DNA of 13,487 bases from DAOPXV01 sp035352535 (lineage in GTDB: Bacteria; Muiribacteriota; UBA9980). The notes under the pieces are model-generated. The model saw only the letters and a list, made by a program, of their open reading frames with translations, ran no database searches and was not told the DNA's origin. Made by a program: the position numbers and the translations under genes. The stretch's first letter is position 1. Every line of letters starts with the position of its first letter. The stretch lies in assembly GCA_964545075.1 (NCBI GenBank), contig CAZJFS010000123.1:1-13487 (forward strand), given 5' to 3'. Shown piece after piece: positions 1 through 7,037 of the stretch.

Positions 1-69
1 TCCGTTGTCAAGCGGAAGTTTCATATTTTTTTAATCGCGCGCGTCAATATATTCATTTTCATGTATATT

Positions 70-1464
70 CTAAACCAATAAAATAGCGTCGCCGCCCGCC
101 GGATTTTTGCCCGCCGATTTCTTTAAAAACTCCGAGACCCTGGTCCTTAAAGAACATATATCAACGACCTCATCAACCAATCCCATTTCCACCAATTTAG
201 ATGGATCTTCCGCGCCGCTCATCATTTCATTCATGGCTTCCTTCTCCTCTGCTGACGTTTCGCGCGTCGAAAGTTTTTCGGCCACCGACTTTCCATAGAT
301 GGATATCACGGCTTCAGGCAGCGCTATGAAACTTTCCGGATCGAAACCCGGTCCGGCCATAGCGTAAACGCCGGCGGTATAGTCTCTGCGCAAAACTATT
401 GAAATTTTCGGCATTTTAGAATTAGCTATCGTTGAAAACAGCATCGCGCCTTCTCTTATTATGGCGTTTTTTTCGACTTCCGGGCCGATCATGAAACCAG
501 GAGCGTCAGCCAGGAACACAGCCGGTATGCGGTAAGCCGAACATATCGAAATGAAGCGCGCCGATTTCCGGCAAGTTTCAGGAAAAAACAAGCCGCCGCG
601 AACGCATGAGTTATTGGCTATGATGCCGACCGTGCGACCGTTAACGCGGCCGAACCCGGTTATAAGTTCTCCCGCGTATCCTTTTCTCAACTCGAAAAAA
701 GACGCGCCGTCTACGATCCCTTTGATCACTTCATGGGTATCAAAAGCGAAATTAGGATTGGGCGGAATCGCCCCTTTCATTTTGTCATCGCCGTATTCAG
801 AGGCGGCTTCAGCTTTTTTCAAGGCGCCCGGCATATGGTCGAGGTATTTTCGGACCCATTCAAAGGCGCCGTTCTCGTCTTCGGCCACGTGATCGATCGA
901 TCCCGAAATATTATAATGCATATTCGGGCCGCCCAGCTGATCATAATCGACTTTCTGTCCCAGCATTTTCTCAACTACATCGGGCCGGCCGACGCTCATC
1001 CCGGCGTTCGCCGTCATTACCGCGGCATCGCATAGCGCAACGGGAAATGTCAAAGACGCGCCAAGCCGGTTTAAAACCACCGCAATTTGAGGCACTTTGC
1101 CTGAAAGCTTCGAATGCGTGAAATACCAGCGGCCCACGCCGCGTTTATCCGCGAGTAATTTTATCGGGTCTTTTGGAAAAGGACTTTTATCAATAGTTTT
1201 ATGCTGCGCCGGCATGTCCATTATTAAAATTACCGGAGTTTTAGTTTCCAGCGCCTTTTCAAGCAGGGCAAGATGATCCGCAATGCCCATGAATAAACTT
1301 TCCGGCTGATCTACCGGATCGATAAAAGAGGCCATAACTTCACGCCCGTTTATTTTTCCGCATCCTGTCACGAAACCGTTCGAGCGCGCCGGCGTGAATT
1401 TTTTAAAAGAATTTTCGTCAAAAAGTTTTGATACCCTTACGTCTATTATATTTTTAATCATCAT
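70..1464 (-). CDS. Acyl-CoA carboxylase-type carboxyltransferase subunit (PccB/MmdA-like)
   Basis: A 464-residue carboxyltransferase of the biotin-dependent acyl-CoA carboxylase/decarboxylase family, which moves CO2 between carboxybiotin and an acyl-CoA in the cytoplasm. Both crotonase-like halves are visible. The N-terminal half has LNRLGASLTF (131-140) and LGGPNMHYNISGSIDH (177-192), the usual LGG-x-x-x-H-x-x-SG-x-x-D pattern. The C-terminal half has GIIANN (280-285), FLADAPGFMIG (317-327) and RRDYTAGVYAM (359-369). The family usually runs to about 510 residues, so this is a compact member. The usual Gly-Gly pairs of the oxyanion loops read LGAS and YTAG, so the acyl-CoA preference cannot be assigned to propionyl-, methylmalonyl- or glutaconyl-CoA. 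The ATG overlaps the stop of the upstream gene by 4 bp (ATGA), with GAGGTG just upstream, which suggests translational coupling; a second ATG follows directly. No biotin carboxylase or biotin carrier gene lies in the window. Confidence 0.88.
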   Translation of the reverse strand: MMIKNIIDVRVSKLFDENSFKKFTPARSNGFVTGCGKINGREVMASFIDPVDQPESLFMGIADHLALLEKALETKTPVILIMDMPAQHKTIDKSPFPKDPIKLLADKRGVGRWYFTHSKLSGKVPQIAVVLNRLGASLTFPVALCDAAVMTANAGMSVGRPDVVEKMLGQKVDYDQLGGPNMHYNISGSIDHVAEDENGAFEWVRKYLDHMPGALKKAEAASEYGDDKMKGAIPPNPNFAFDTHEVIKGIVDGASFFELRKGYAGELITGFGRVNGRTVGIIANNSCVRGGLFFPETCRKSARFISICSAYRIPAVFLADAPGFMIGPEVEKNAIIREGAMLFSTIANSKMPKISIVLRRDYTAGVYAMAGPGFDPESFIALPEAVISIYGKSVAEKLSTRETSAEEKEAMNEMMSGAEDPSKLVEMGLVDEVVDICSLRTRVSEFLKKSAGKNPAGGDAILLV

Positions 1465-2969
1465 TTGTCACCTCGGTTTATTTCGTCCGGATCAAAAGTT
1501 CTTACATAATTTAAAATCTCTATCCCGCCCTGTGAATACGGTTTTATGATATCGAAGTCGATAGCGAGATTATTCATGTATTGCAAAATAAATTCGTGCT
1601 TATTGTTAAGGCCGAATGGAAGAACGCCTGAAAAGAAAAACCCCGACTGCTCGCACTCGCGGGCGACAAAAGCTGCTTTCGGATCTTCCATGCCGATGTG
1701 AAGAAAGATCGCGTCTATATGCTTCAGGCAAAGATCATGAACTATGGATTTCAATTCATGCATAATATCGTTTCCGATGGAAAGGACTTCGACATCGGCG
1801 ATATTGAGAACGGGGACCGAGTTTACATTTATTTCACTCTTCCCGGATGACGGCCCGGCTTCACTTTCGTCAATTCGCACGGCGATCTTTAACGCCGCGA
1901 ATATATCCGATATTTTCGCTTTATGCCTCGCCGGAACATATATCGTACGCTCATCTTCTTCTGATATCGTACGATATAAAAGAAGGCCGCTTTCCTTCTG
2001 CCTTATTTTTCCCGTAAGCGCCTTGAAATCGACATCGTCGGGAAAAAGTCCGAAAAAAATGCCGCATGCCGCATATCCCAGCGCTTCAAGAGCTCTCTGC
2101 GAAGCGACGTGGCTGGTAACGGCCCTTCCGAAAAGACCGAACAATTTCAATTCCAGAGCTTTTTCATGGCAAAAAATCGTCATGGCTTTTAAGATACCGG
2201 CTTTTCTATATTCCGGTTTGACAAAAGCGACGCCTATTTCGGCGATGCGATCGCCCGCGTTTTTATATTTAAAAGCTACATGCCCCATTATTTCACCGGT
2301 GTTTTTGCCGGCGGCGATAAAAGAACACAGCTTTCCATCCCGATTCATTTCAATTATTTTTTCAAGATAATATATGTAAGGCTCATATGTATATCCATAC
2401 GCTTTATAAGCGCACCTTGATATTTCAAGCGCGTCTTCGGGCCTGAAAAGGCGGATCTCATATAAAGCGCTATCGCTGGCGGCATCAGGCCCGCTCTTGA
2501 CGAGGACTTCATTATCGTAATTTTCCAATGTCCGTTTCGCATGTCCGGCCGTTATATGCTTTATCAGCGTAAGCGATTTGCCTTCACGGCCGAGGTTCTC
2601 GAAAATAACGTCGTCCATGTTTTTTTTCATCAGATATACGCCAAGGCCGTTAGTATTTAAAGAGTTTTCAAGTTTCACCGGATCGTAATCCGCTATCCTG
2701 TCGGGACTGAAGGGCATTCCTTTTTCATAAATGGTTATAATAAAATCAGCTTCCGTGAAGCGGACCGATATTTTGAAAGTTTCATCACAATGGCCTTCAA
2801 ATGCGTGTTTTATTACGTTGGTCAGCGCCTCTTCCGCCGCCACCTCGATATCGTTGAGCGCCTTTTCAAAAAAACCGCAGGAAGCCGCCGCGGCCCTTAT
2901 GAACGCGAGGGCGGGAGTGACGAATATTTCCTGAGACGGCAAAATAATTATCGATTCTACGGGTTTCAT
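1461..2969 (-). CDS. RsbW-like ATPase fused to GNAT acetyltransferase
   Basis: A 502-residue multidomain protein. Residues 1-140 match the anti-sigma-factor/serine kinase type of HATPase (HATPase_c_2): N-box EEALTNVIKHAF (46-57), a G1 region YEKGMPFSP (81-89) where the usual Asp-x-Gly is Glu-Lys-Gly, and a G2 box NGLGVYLM (107-114). Residues 170-320 resemble a GNAT N-acetyltransferase, with the acetyl-CoA loop PEYRKAGILKAM (252-263) and a following ALEALGY strand (293-299). Residues 400-502 form a further alpha/beta segment ending in LNYVRTFDPDE, which I cannot assign. Known RsbW-type domains phosphorylate STAS antagonists or bind sigma factors, and GNAT domains acylate amines. A stress- or energy-linked switch that modifies a partner protein is inference. 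The 4-bp overlap with the carboxyltransferase gene suggests a linked role, perhaps sensing or using acyl-CoA. The start has AAAGGAG about 7 bases upstream. Confidence 0.82.
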   Translation of the reverse strand: MKPVESIIILPSQEIFVTPALAFIRAAAASCGFFEKALNDIEVAAEEALTNVIKHAFEGHCDETFKISVRFTEADFIITIYEKGMPFSPDRIADYDPVKLENSLNTNGLGVYLMKKNMDDVIFENLGREGKSLTLIKHITAGHAKRTLENYDNEVLVKSGPDAASDSALYEIRLFRPEDALEISRCAYKAYGYTYEPYIYYLEKIIEMNRDGKLCSFIAAGKNTGEIMGHVAFKYKNAGDRIAEIGVAFVKPEYRKAGILKAMTIFCHEKALELKLFGLFGRAVTSHVASQRALEALGYAACGIFFGLFPDDVDFKALTGKIRQKESGLLLYRTISEEDERTIYVPARHKAKISDIFAALKIAVRIDESEAGPSSGKSEINVNSVPVLNIADVEVLSIGNDIMHELKSIVHDLCLKHIDAIFLHIGMEDPKAAFVARECEQSGFFFSGVLPFGLNNKHEFILQYMNNLAIDFDIIKPYSQGGIEILNYVRTFDPDEINRGDK

Positions 2970-3018
2970 GCGGCATCTCCTTTTAACAGGTCTATCAGCT
3001 GTTTTAACAATATCATTA

Positions 3019-4449
3019 TCAAGCCTCCGCTACCGTTTGCGACCGTTTTGGAACAACCGGCCCGACGGACTCCGGAGCCGGAAGTTTTGAAAAATAAAGG
3101 ATCATAAAAGATATAAGCGGCAATGATATAGACCACATGTAAATATTAAAATACGCGGGCACCATGGCTTCCGCTCCAACGTTATCGGAAAGCGAGCCGT
3201 ATATAGCCAGCCCGACCAGCGACGCGAGAAAAACGGCCGCCCTGTAAATTCCGTTTGAAACGCCTTGCTTATTTTTTGGGACATAGCTCATAATAAGTTT
3301 ATTCGATGGAGAAACGAAAAATGCGAACGCCGCGCCGTATATAAATAAAAAAACAGCCGTTTGATATACGGACCCGCCGGCTATTATAAAAATAAAAAAG
3401 CCGATGGAAACGGCCGTCGACAACATCCCAAAACTCGCTAAAATTCTAGGTTCGACCTTGTCGGCGAACCTTCCGGCTATGGCGCTGAAAAAAGAAAAGC
3501 TCAATGAAAAGAACAGGATCATGAACCCGGCGCGCGCGGGAGCCAGCCCCAGCGACAGCATCAAATAGAACGGCATCATAAAACTATTTCCGGTCATGAA
3601 AATATATCCGGCGAAAGTTGAAAAGATCAAAATAATGAATGGCTTTGAAAATATAGAAGAGTCTATGAGAGGCTCCGGACATTTTTTTTCGCGCCGCAGA
3701 AAAAGGGCCAGGAAAATAAAACTTAAAACGGCGAACGCAAGGAACGGTCCCGGGCCCGCCTTTATTTTTGAAACCAGGCTCAAAGCGACGGTAATAAAAA
3801 GCAGGCATGAATATAAATAAATACCGCCCGCGATATCGAATTTTTTCGCAAGATCCTTCATGGCGTTAACGCGAACCTCGCACGGAATAAATCGCATGGA
3901 CATAATAATCCCGGCGGCCGCCACGGGGACGTTTATATAAAAAATATACCGCCAGGATAACAGTTCCGTAAGTATTCCGCCTAACGGAGCTCCGAGTGAT
4001 ATGCCTAGCCCGGCCGCGGTGGCCTGAAGCCCGAAAGCGAATCCCCTTCCGGAGGCCGGAATATATTGCGGTATCATCGAAGGGCCGGCTGAAATGAGCA
4101 TCGCTCCGCCAAGCCCCTGAATGAAGCGCGAAAAAACGAGAAAATAAAAGGACGGGCTGACGCCGCAAAATACTGAACCGGCCGTGAACACAAAATATCC
4201 GAGGATAAAGATTTTTCTGGCGCCGACTATATCCGCGATCTTGCCGAATATGGGCAGCCCCGGCGTTACCACAAGAAGGTAGGCTAGATTGATCCAGGCC
4301 GACTGTCCGGAAGTTATCCCGAATTCGCGGGTGATAACCGGAAGGCAGATGCGGACGATATGGCTGTCTAACATACACATGAAAACAGCGATAGTGATCG
4401 CGAAAAGAATGGGACGATGACCGATATTTTCAGGCATTTGATCAGGCAT
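3019..4449 (-). CDS. MFS transporter, DHA2 (EmrB/QacA-like) family
   Basis: A 476-residue inner-membrane transporter with many hydrophobic segments, of the size and layout of the 14-helix drug:proton antiporter family. Family motifs are visible: motif D1 LDSHIVRICLP (27-37), motif A-like GKIADIVGARKIF (69-81), motif B RFIQGLGGA (108-116), motif C GLGISLGAPLGG (147-158), and SWRYIFYINVP (165-175), which is typical of DHA2 members. It probably exports small molecules by proton antiport. The substrate cannot be read from the sequence. It begins 15 bp after the phosphatase gene and ends 49 bp before the HATPase-GNAT gene, so it is probably co-transcribed with both. Export of a product of the neighbouring genes is possible but unsupported. 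A shorter in-frame start (M5) exists; I keep M1 because a GAAGGAA sequence lies at normal distance upstream. Confidence 0.9.
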   Translation of the reverse strand: MPDQMPENIGHRPILFAITIAVFMCMLDSHIVRICLPVITREFGITSGQSAWINLAYLLVVTPGLPIFGKIADIVGARKIFILGYFVFTAGSVFCGVSPSFYFLVFSRFIQGLGGAMLISAGPSMIPQYIPASGRGFAFGLQATAAGLGISLGAPLGGILTELLSWRYIFYINVPVAAAGIIMSMRFIPCEVRVNAMKDLAKKFDIAGGIYLYSCLLFITVALSLVSKIKAGPGPFLAFAVLSFIFLALFLRREKKCPEPLIDSSIFSKPFIILIFSTFAGYIFMTGNSFMMPFYLMLSLGLAPARAGFMILFFSLSFSFFSAIAGRFADKVEPRILASFGMLSTAVSIGFFIFIIAGGSVYQTAVFLFIYGAAFAFFVSPSNKLIMSYVPKNKQGVSNGIYRAAVFLASLVGLAIYGSLSDNVGAEAMVPAYFNIYMWSISLPLISFMILYFSKLPAPESVGPVVPKRSQTVAEA

Positions 4450-4464
4450 AAAGATTGTTCCTTC

Positions 4465-5151
4465 TTAATTGAGGATATACATGGGATTCGGCAACTTCAG
4501 AGTGTTGAGCGAATAGCCGCCAAGAAGATCGCTATCCTGATCGCCGACGTTCAAAATAATACGGTAGCCGGCCTTCTCCACGGACGCGCGGGCGGCCGTT
4601 TTATAAACGAGCGCGGTTTCGCCGGTCGTTTCGTGCATGATCATTTTTTCGTATTTCGTGTAACCCGCGACGTTAAGGTTATTTGCGGTCACGGCGCGGA
4701 GACTTTCGGCGCGTCCGGTAATGAAGAATACATAAATGCCTTTACTGACGGCCTCGTCGTATATTTTTTTGCTTCCATTAACGGCGGGAGCTTTCGCGCT
4801 TGTCATCCACGCGACGCTTGATTCCTTGACGATCGCGAAATTGTCTTTTTTCATATTATCATAATTATCCAGGGTGGTTTCATCGATATCGAAAACGACC
4901 GCCTGCGTGTCGTTCTGGTTATAAGCCGCGCGGAGCAGAGCGACCCCTTTATCTCCCGCCGCGTCGAGTTCCCTGCCCCAATTGCCGGAATCTCGATACT
5001 GGATTATCTGCTGCTTGACCGTGTCGAGATTGGTCGGAAGCTGACCGGGCTGGGTGCCGAGAACGTAGGTGGTATCATCGCTGCTTAAACAACCCGTCAA
5101 TAGCAGCGCAAAAAATAAAAATGAAAGAATAACTTTAGATATTTTGACCAT
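4465..5151 (-). CDS. Lipoprotein HAD-superfamily acid phosphatase (class IIIB)
   Basis: A 228-residue exported phosphatase. A type II signal peptide is clear: a short basic N-terminus, a hydrophobic stretch and the lipobox LLTGC with Cys21, so the mature protein is probably membrane-anchored facing the periplasm. HAD motifs follow in order: FDIDET (87-92, nucleophile Asp88 and Asp90), FITGR (143-147), a conserved Lys184 in the YKTAAR segment, and GDQDSD (203-208). The end, KLPNPMYIL, is characteristic of the acid phosphatase HAD IIIB group that includes plant vegetative acid phosphatases and the e(P4)-type lipoproteins. The likely role is dephosphorylation of external nucleotides or other phosphate esters. 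This fits the nucleobase-type permease upstream (81-bp gap), though that pairing is inference. A partial copy of the window's repeated promoter lies at 5197-5227, and AAAAGGAG precedes the start. Confidence 0.9.
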   Translation of the reverse strand: MVKISKVILSFLFFALLLTGCLSSDDTTYVLGTQPGQLPTNLDTVKQQIIQYRDSGNWGRELDAAGDKGVALLRAAYNQNDTQAVVFDIDETTLDNYDNMKKDNFAIVKESSVAWMTSAKAPAVNGSKKIYDEAVSKGIYVFFITGRAESLRAVTANNLNVAGYTKYEKMIMHETTGETALVYKTAARASVEKAGYRIILNVGDQDSDLLGGYSLNTLKLPNPMYILN

Positions 5152-5196
5152 GTGGCAACTCCTTTTAAAATAAACTGATGTGCTTGGCTCTATTTT

Positions 5197-5227
5197 ATTA
5201 TACTCCAGGCGATAAAAAGCGTATCGA
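5197..5227 (-). promoter_or_regulatory. Partial copy E of the repeated promoter block
   Basis: On the minus strand this reads TCGATA, 19 bp (cgctttttatcgcctggag), TATAAT. The spacer shares its CTTTTTAT core with the copies at 6976-7006 and 12203-12233, and an AAAATAG extension follows the TATAAT. The second promoter module seen in the other copies (TAGAAA, 17 bp, TGNTATNAT) is degenerate here: TAGAGC is followed at 17 bp by TTTAAA, which runs into the Shine-Dalgarno site. If TATAAT is the -10 box, the phosphatase transcript has a leader of about 40 nt. The element starts within 6 bp of the end of the NCS1 permease gene. Confidence 0.55.
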
Positions 5228-5232
5228 AAAAA

Positions 5233-6738
5233 TTATGATTTTTGTATGTCCGTCACCGAATCGAAACCATCAAAGTTAAACCCGCCCTTCTTCGGAAAAA
5301 GCGGATAAACTATAAGCGAAATGAAAAGGCCTATGATCCAGGAACTGTTGACCACGTGGCCGTTGAACGTATTATAAATCAAGTCAAGGCAAAACGGAAA
5401 GATCGAGATGAAATATGTTATGAGCGCGGCAGGGTTGAAGCCGCGAGTATAGTTATAATATTGCGAGCCGTCCAGATATAGATCATACAGATTCAATTTT
5501 TGTTTTCTTAATATGTAATAATCAGAAATATAAAGGCCGGCCAGCGGCCCTAAGAACGAGCCGTAAATTCCCAGCCAGTTGAATATATATCCGGACGGAT
5601 CGGAGTAAAGTTTCCACGGCATTATGAGAACACCTATGATTCCGGTAATTACAACGCCGGCGCGGTAGGTTATTTTTTTAGGCATGAGATTGGCGAACGC
5701 ATTGGCCGGGGCGACGACGTTAGCCGCAATATTAGTCGTTATGGTGGCCAGAAATATAATGAAGCCGCCGAAGAGGCTTAAAATCGGCGAATGAAAAGCG
5801 TCGATGAGTTCAGATGGATTCCAGATAGCGCGGTTGAAAACAATTATCGAGGCGAGAGTGCCGAAAACGCCCACAAACGCATAAAAAGCCATCGTAGTGG
5901 GCAGGCCGAGGATCTGGCCCGTTATCTGGTCCTTCTGACTTTTTGCATAACGGGTGAAATCCGGAATATTGAGTGCGATGGTAGCCCAGAAGGCGATCAT
6001 CCCATTCAGCGATGGAAGAAAGATCGCAGCAAATGAGGCCTTTTTAATTCCGGAAACGTCGACGATCCTATCGGTGGCTGAAAGCAACGTTGAAATGGAG
6101 CCGGCCGCATAAAGTGCCCAGAAGATCACCGCGAATCCGACGCCTATGAGGATCGGCGCGCCCCAGGCTTCCATCCACTTGATGGATTCGGCGCCCTTGT
6201 AACCGATATATACGTTTATGCCCCAAAAAATAAAAAAAGTAACGAATTTGACGCTCGGAAACATGACGAGGGAAGGGATAAGGCCGGCGAGCGCGCTATA
6301 TAAAAATTCTCCGCCGATCCAGCATTGTATGCCGAACCATCCGCAGGCCACTCCCGCGCGCAAAAGGGACGGCAGGTGCGCGCCTTTAATGCCGAAGGAC
6401 GCCCTGCAGAAGATCGGATACGCAATGCCGTATTTAGTGCCGGCGAACGCGATAAGGACCATCGGCATAAGAACTATCATGTTACCCAGAAAGATAGTGA
6501 TGATGGCCTGCCACCAGTTCATGCCGCTCGCGATAAGCCCTGATGCGAGCGTATATGTCGGCACCTGCACGCTCATTCCTATCCATAGCGACGCTATATG
6601 ATAGTAATTCCAGGTCCGTTCCTTGATCTCGACGGGTTTAAGGTCGTCGCTGTAAATTGAATTTGATTTCAGGCTTTCCACGGCCATCGGCGTGAGTTCG
6701 ATCAGCCCGTCTTTTTCGATTTGGTAAAATTCCGGCAT
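5233..6738 (-). CDS. NCS1-family nucleobase/hydantoin/allantoin permease
   Basis: A 501-residue sodium- or proton-coupled importer of the nucleobase:cation symporter-1 family, with about 12 membrane helices. Residues that line the substrate site in Mhp1 have counterparts here: Gln58 (SVQVP), Trp134 and Gln138 (CGWFGIQCW), Trp251 (FWATIALNIPDFTRYAKSQ, a family signature) and Asn336 (TTNIAAN). The segment LGPLAGLYISDYYILRKQKL towards the C-terminus is also typical. The substrate is probably a purine or pyrimidine base, allantoin or a hydantoin, and the sequence does not decide which. AAGGAG lies 7 bases before the ATG. The 5' region carries the repeated promoter block at 6943-7006 and the remnant of a RiPP precursor gene at 6840-6904, giving a predicted untranslated leader of about 200 nt. 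Confidence 0.92.
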   Translation of the reverse strand: MPEFYQIEKDGLIELTPMAVESLKSNSIYSDDLKPVEIKERTWNYYHIASLWIGMSVQVPTYTLASGLIASGMNWWQAIITIFLGNMIVLMPMVLIAFAGTKYGIAYPIFCRASFGIKGAHLPSLLRAGVACGWFGIQCWIGGEFLYSALAGLIPSLVMFPSVKFVTFFIFWGINVYIGYKGAESIKWMEAWGAPILIGVGFAVIFWALYAAGSISTLLSATDRIVDVSGIKKASFAAIFLPSLNGMIAFWATIALNIPDFTRYAKSQKDQITGQILGLPTTMAFYAFVGVFGTLASIIVFNRAIWNPSELIDAFHSPILSLFGGFIIFLATITTNIAANVVAPANAFANLMPKKITYRAGVVITGIIGVLIMPWKLYSDPSGYIFNWLGIYGSFLGPLAGLYISDYYILRKQKLNLYDLYLDGSQYYNYTRGFNPAALITYFISIFPFCLDLIYNTFNGHVVNSSWIIGLFISLIVYPLFPKKGGFNFDGFDSVTDIQKS

Positions 6739-6782
6739 TGGGCGCTCCTTCGAAAATTTAAATGTCGCTATATTTGAAACAA

Positions 6783-6804
6783 GGCCGGAAAAAGTTTTCC
6801 GGTC
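6783..6804 (-). terminator. Hairpin between precursor remnant and permease (relic terminator or attenuator)
   Basis: A perfect inverted repeat, CCGGAAAA-AG-TTTTCCGG (6785-6802), with one further outer G:C pair past a mismatch. On the minus strand it is followed by TTGTTTC, only a weak U-tract. It lies about 36 bp downstream of the remnant's stop, a distance comparable to that of the terminators after the intact precursor genes. It may be the old precursor terminator, now sitting in the permease leader. Confidence 0.4.
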
Positions 6805-6839
6805 TCGCGAAAGAAATTGTACATATCGGCTGAATTAAA

Positions 6840-6904
6840 TCAGCATTTCTGAGTTGTCGACATGAGCGCGCCGCAAACATCCGTTTCACGTTATCTTTAC
6901 TCAC
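6840..6904 (-). pseudogene. Internally deleted Nif11-type RiPP precursor gene
   Basis: The minus strand from 6904 encodes GTG then S-K-D-N-V-K-R-M-F, matching the first ten residues (MSKDNVKQMF) of the precursor paralogues at 10032-12133. Directly after it, in the neighbouring frame, 6875-6840 encodes CGALMSTTQKC and a TGA stop. This nearly equals the last eleven residues of the 11230-11622 precursor (CGKFMSTTQKC). About 108 codons between the two ends are gone, and the ends are joined out of frame at about 6875. The start is ATG changed to GTG, and the upstream GAGGAGT site has decayed to CGGGAGT. No functional peptide is expected. The conserved promoter block still lies 39-102 bp upstream, so the relic shows that the promoter came with a precursor gene. 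Confidence 0.85.
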
Positions 6905-6942
6905 TTATGCGACTCCCGGCGTTTTATTTATTCGCGGCAGAC

Positions 6943-7006
6943 ATAATATCATATCTTGATGAATTTTTCTATTTAATTATAAATTCAAAAATAAAAAGCA
7001 TATCAA
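6943..7006 (-). promoter_or_regulatory. Repeated promoter block, copy A (remnant and NCS1 permease)
   Basis: Read on the minus strand: TTGATA (7006-7001), a 19-bp spacer (tgctttttatttttgaatt), TATAAT (6981-6976), then TAGAAA (6971-6966), 17 bp and the extended -10 TGATATTAT ending at 6943. The same layout and spacings occur in copies C and D before intact precursor genes. The downstream module (TAGAAA/17 bp/TG-N-TATTAT) is the better sigma-70-type promoter. The upstream module has near-consensus boxes but a long 19-bp spacer. The block probably drives the NCS1 permease and genes beyond it. Confidence 0.65.
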
Positions 7007-7037
7007 GTTATTTTTTCATTATAAATTTCACTCTTTT

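Noticed and set aside
1..62. A 13-codon frame (62-21) and an ATG at 24 (MKLPLDNG, running off the edge)
   Set aside because: No ribosome binding site is visible and eight codons are too few to judge. It could be the start of the next gene, but the sequence here cannot support it.
551..892. Plus-strand reading frames opposite the large genes (for example at 551-892, 1744-2370, 7545-8009)
   Set aside because: They lie antisense to genes with clear family motifs, have no ribosome binding sites and encode no recognisable domain.
5209..5227. CGATA...TATCG hairpin as terminator of the NCS1 permease gene
   Set aside because: Only five pairs and no T-run follow, and the same bases form the conserved spacer of the promoter block.
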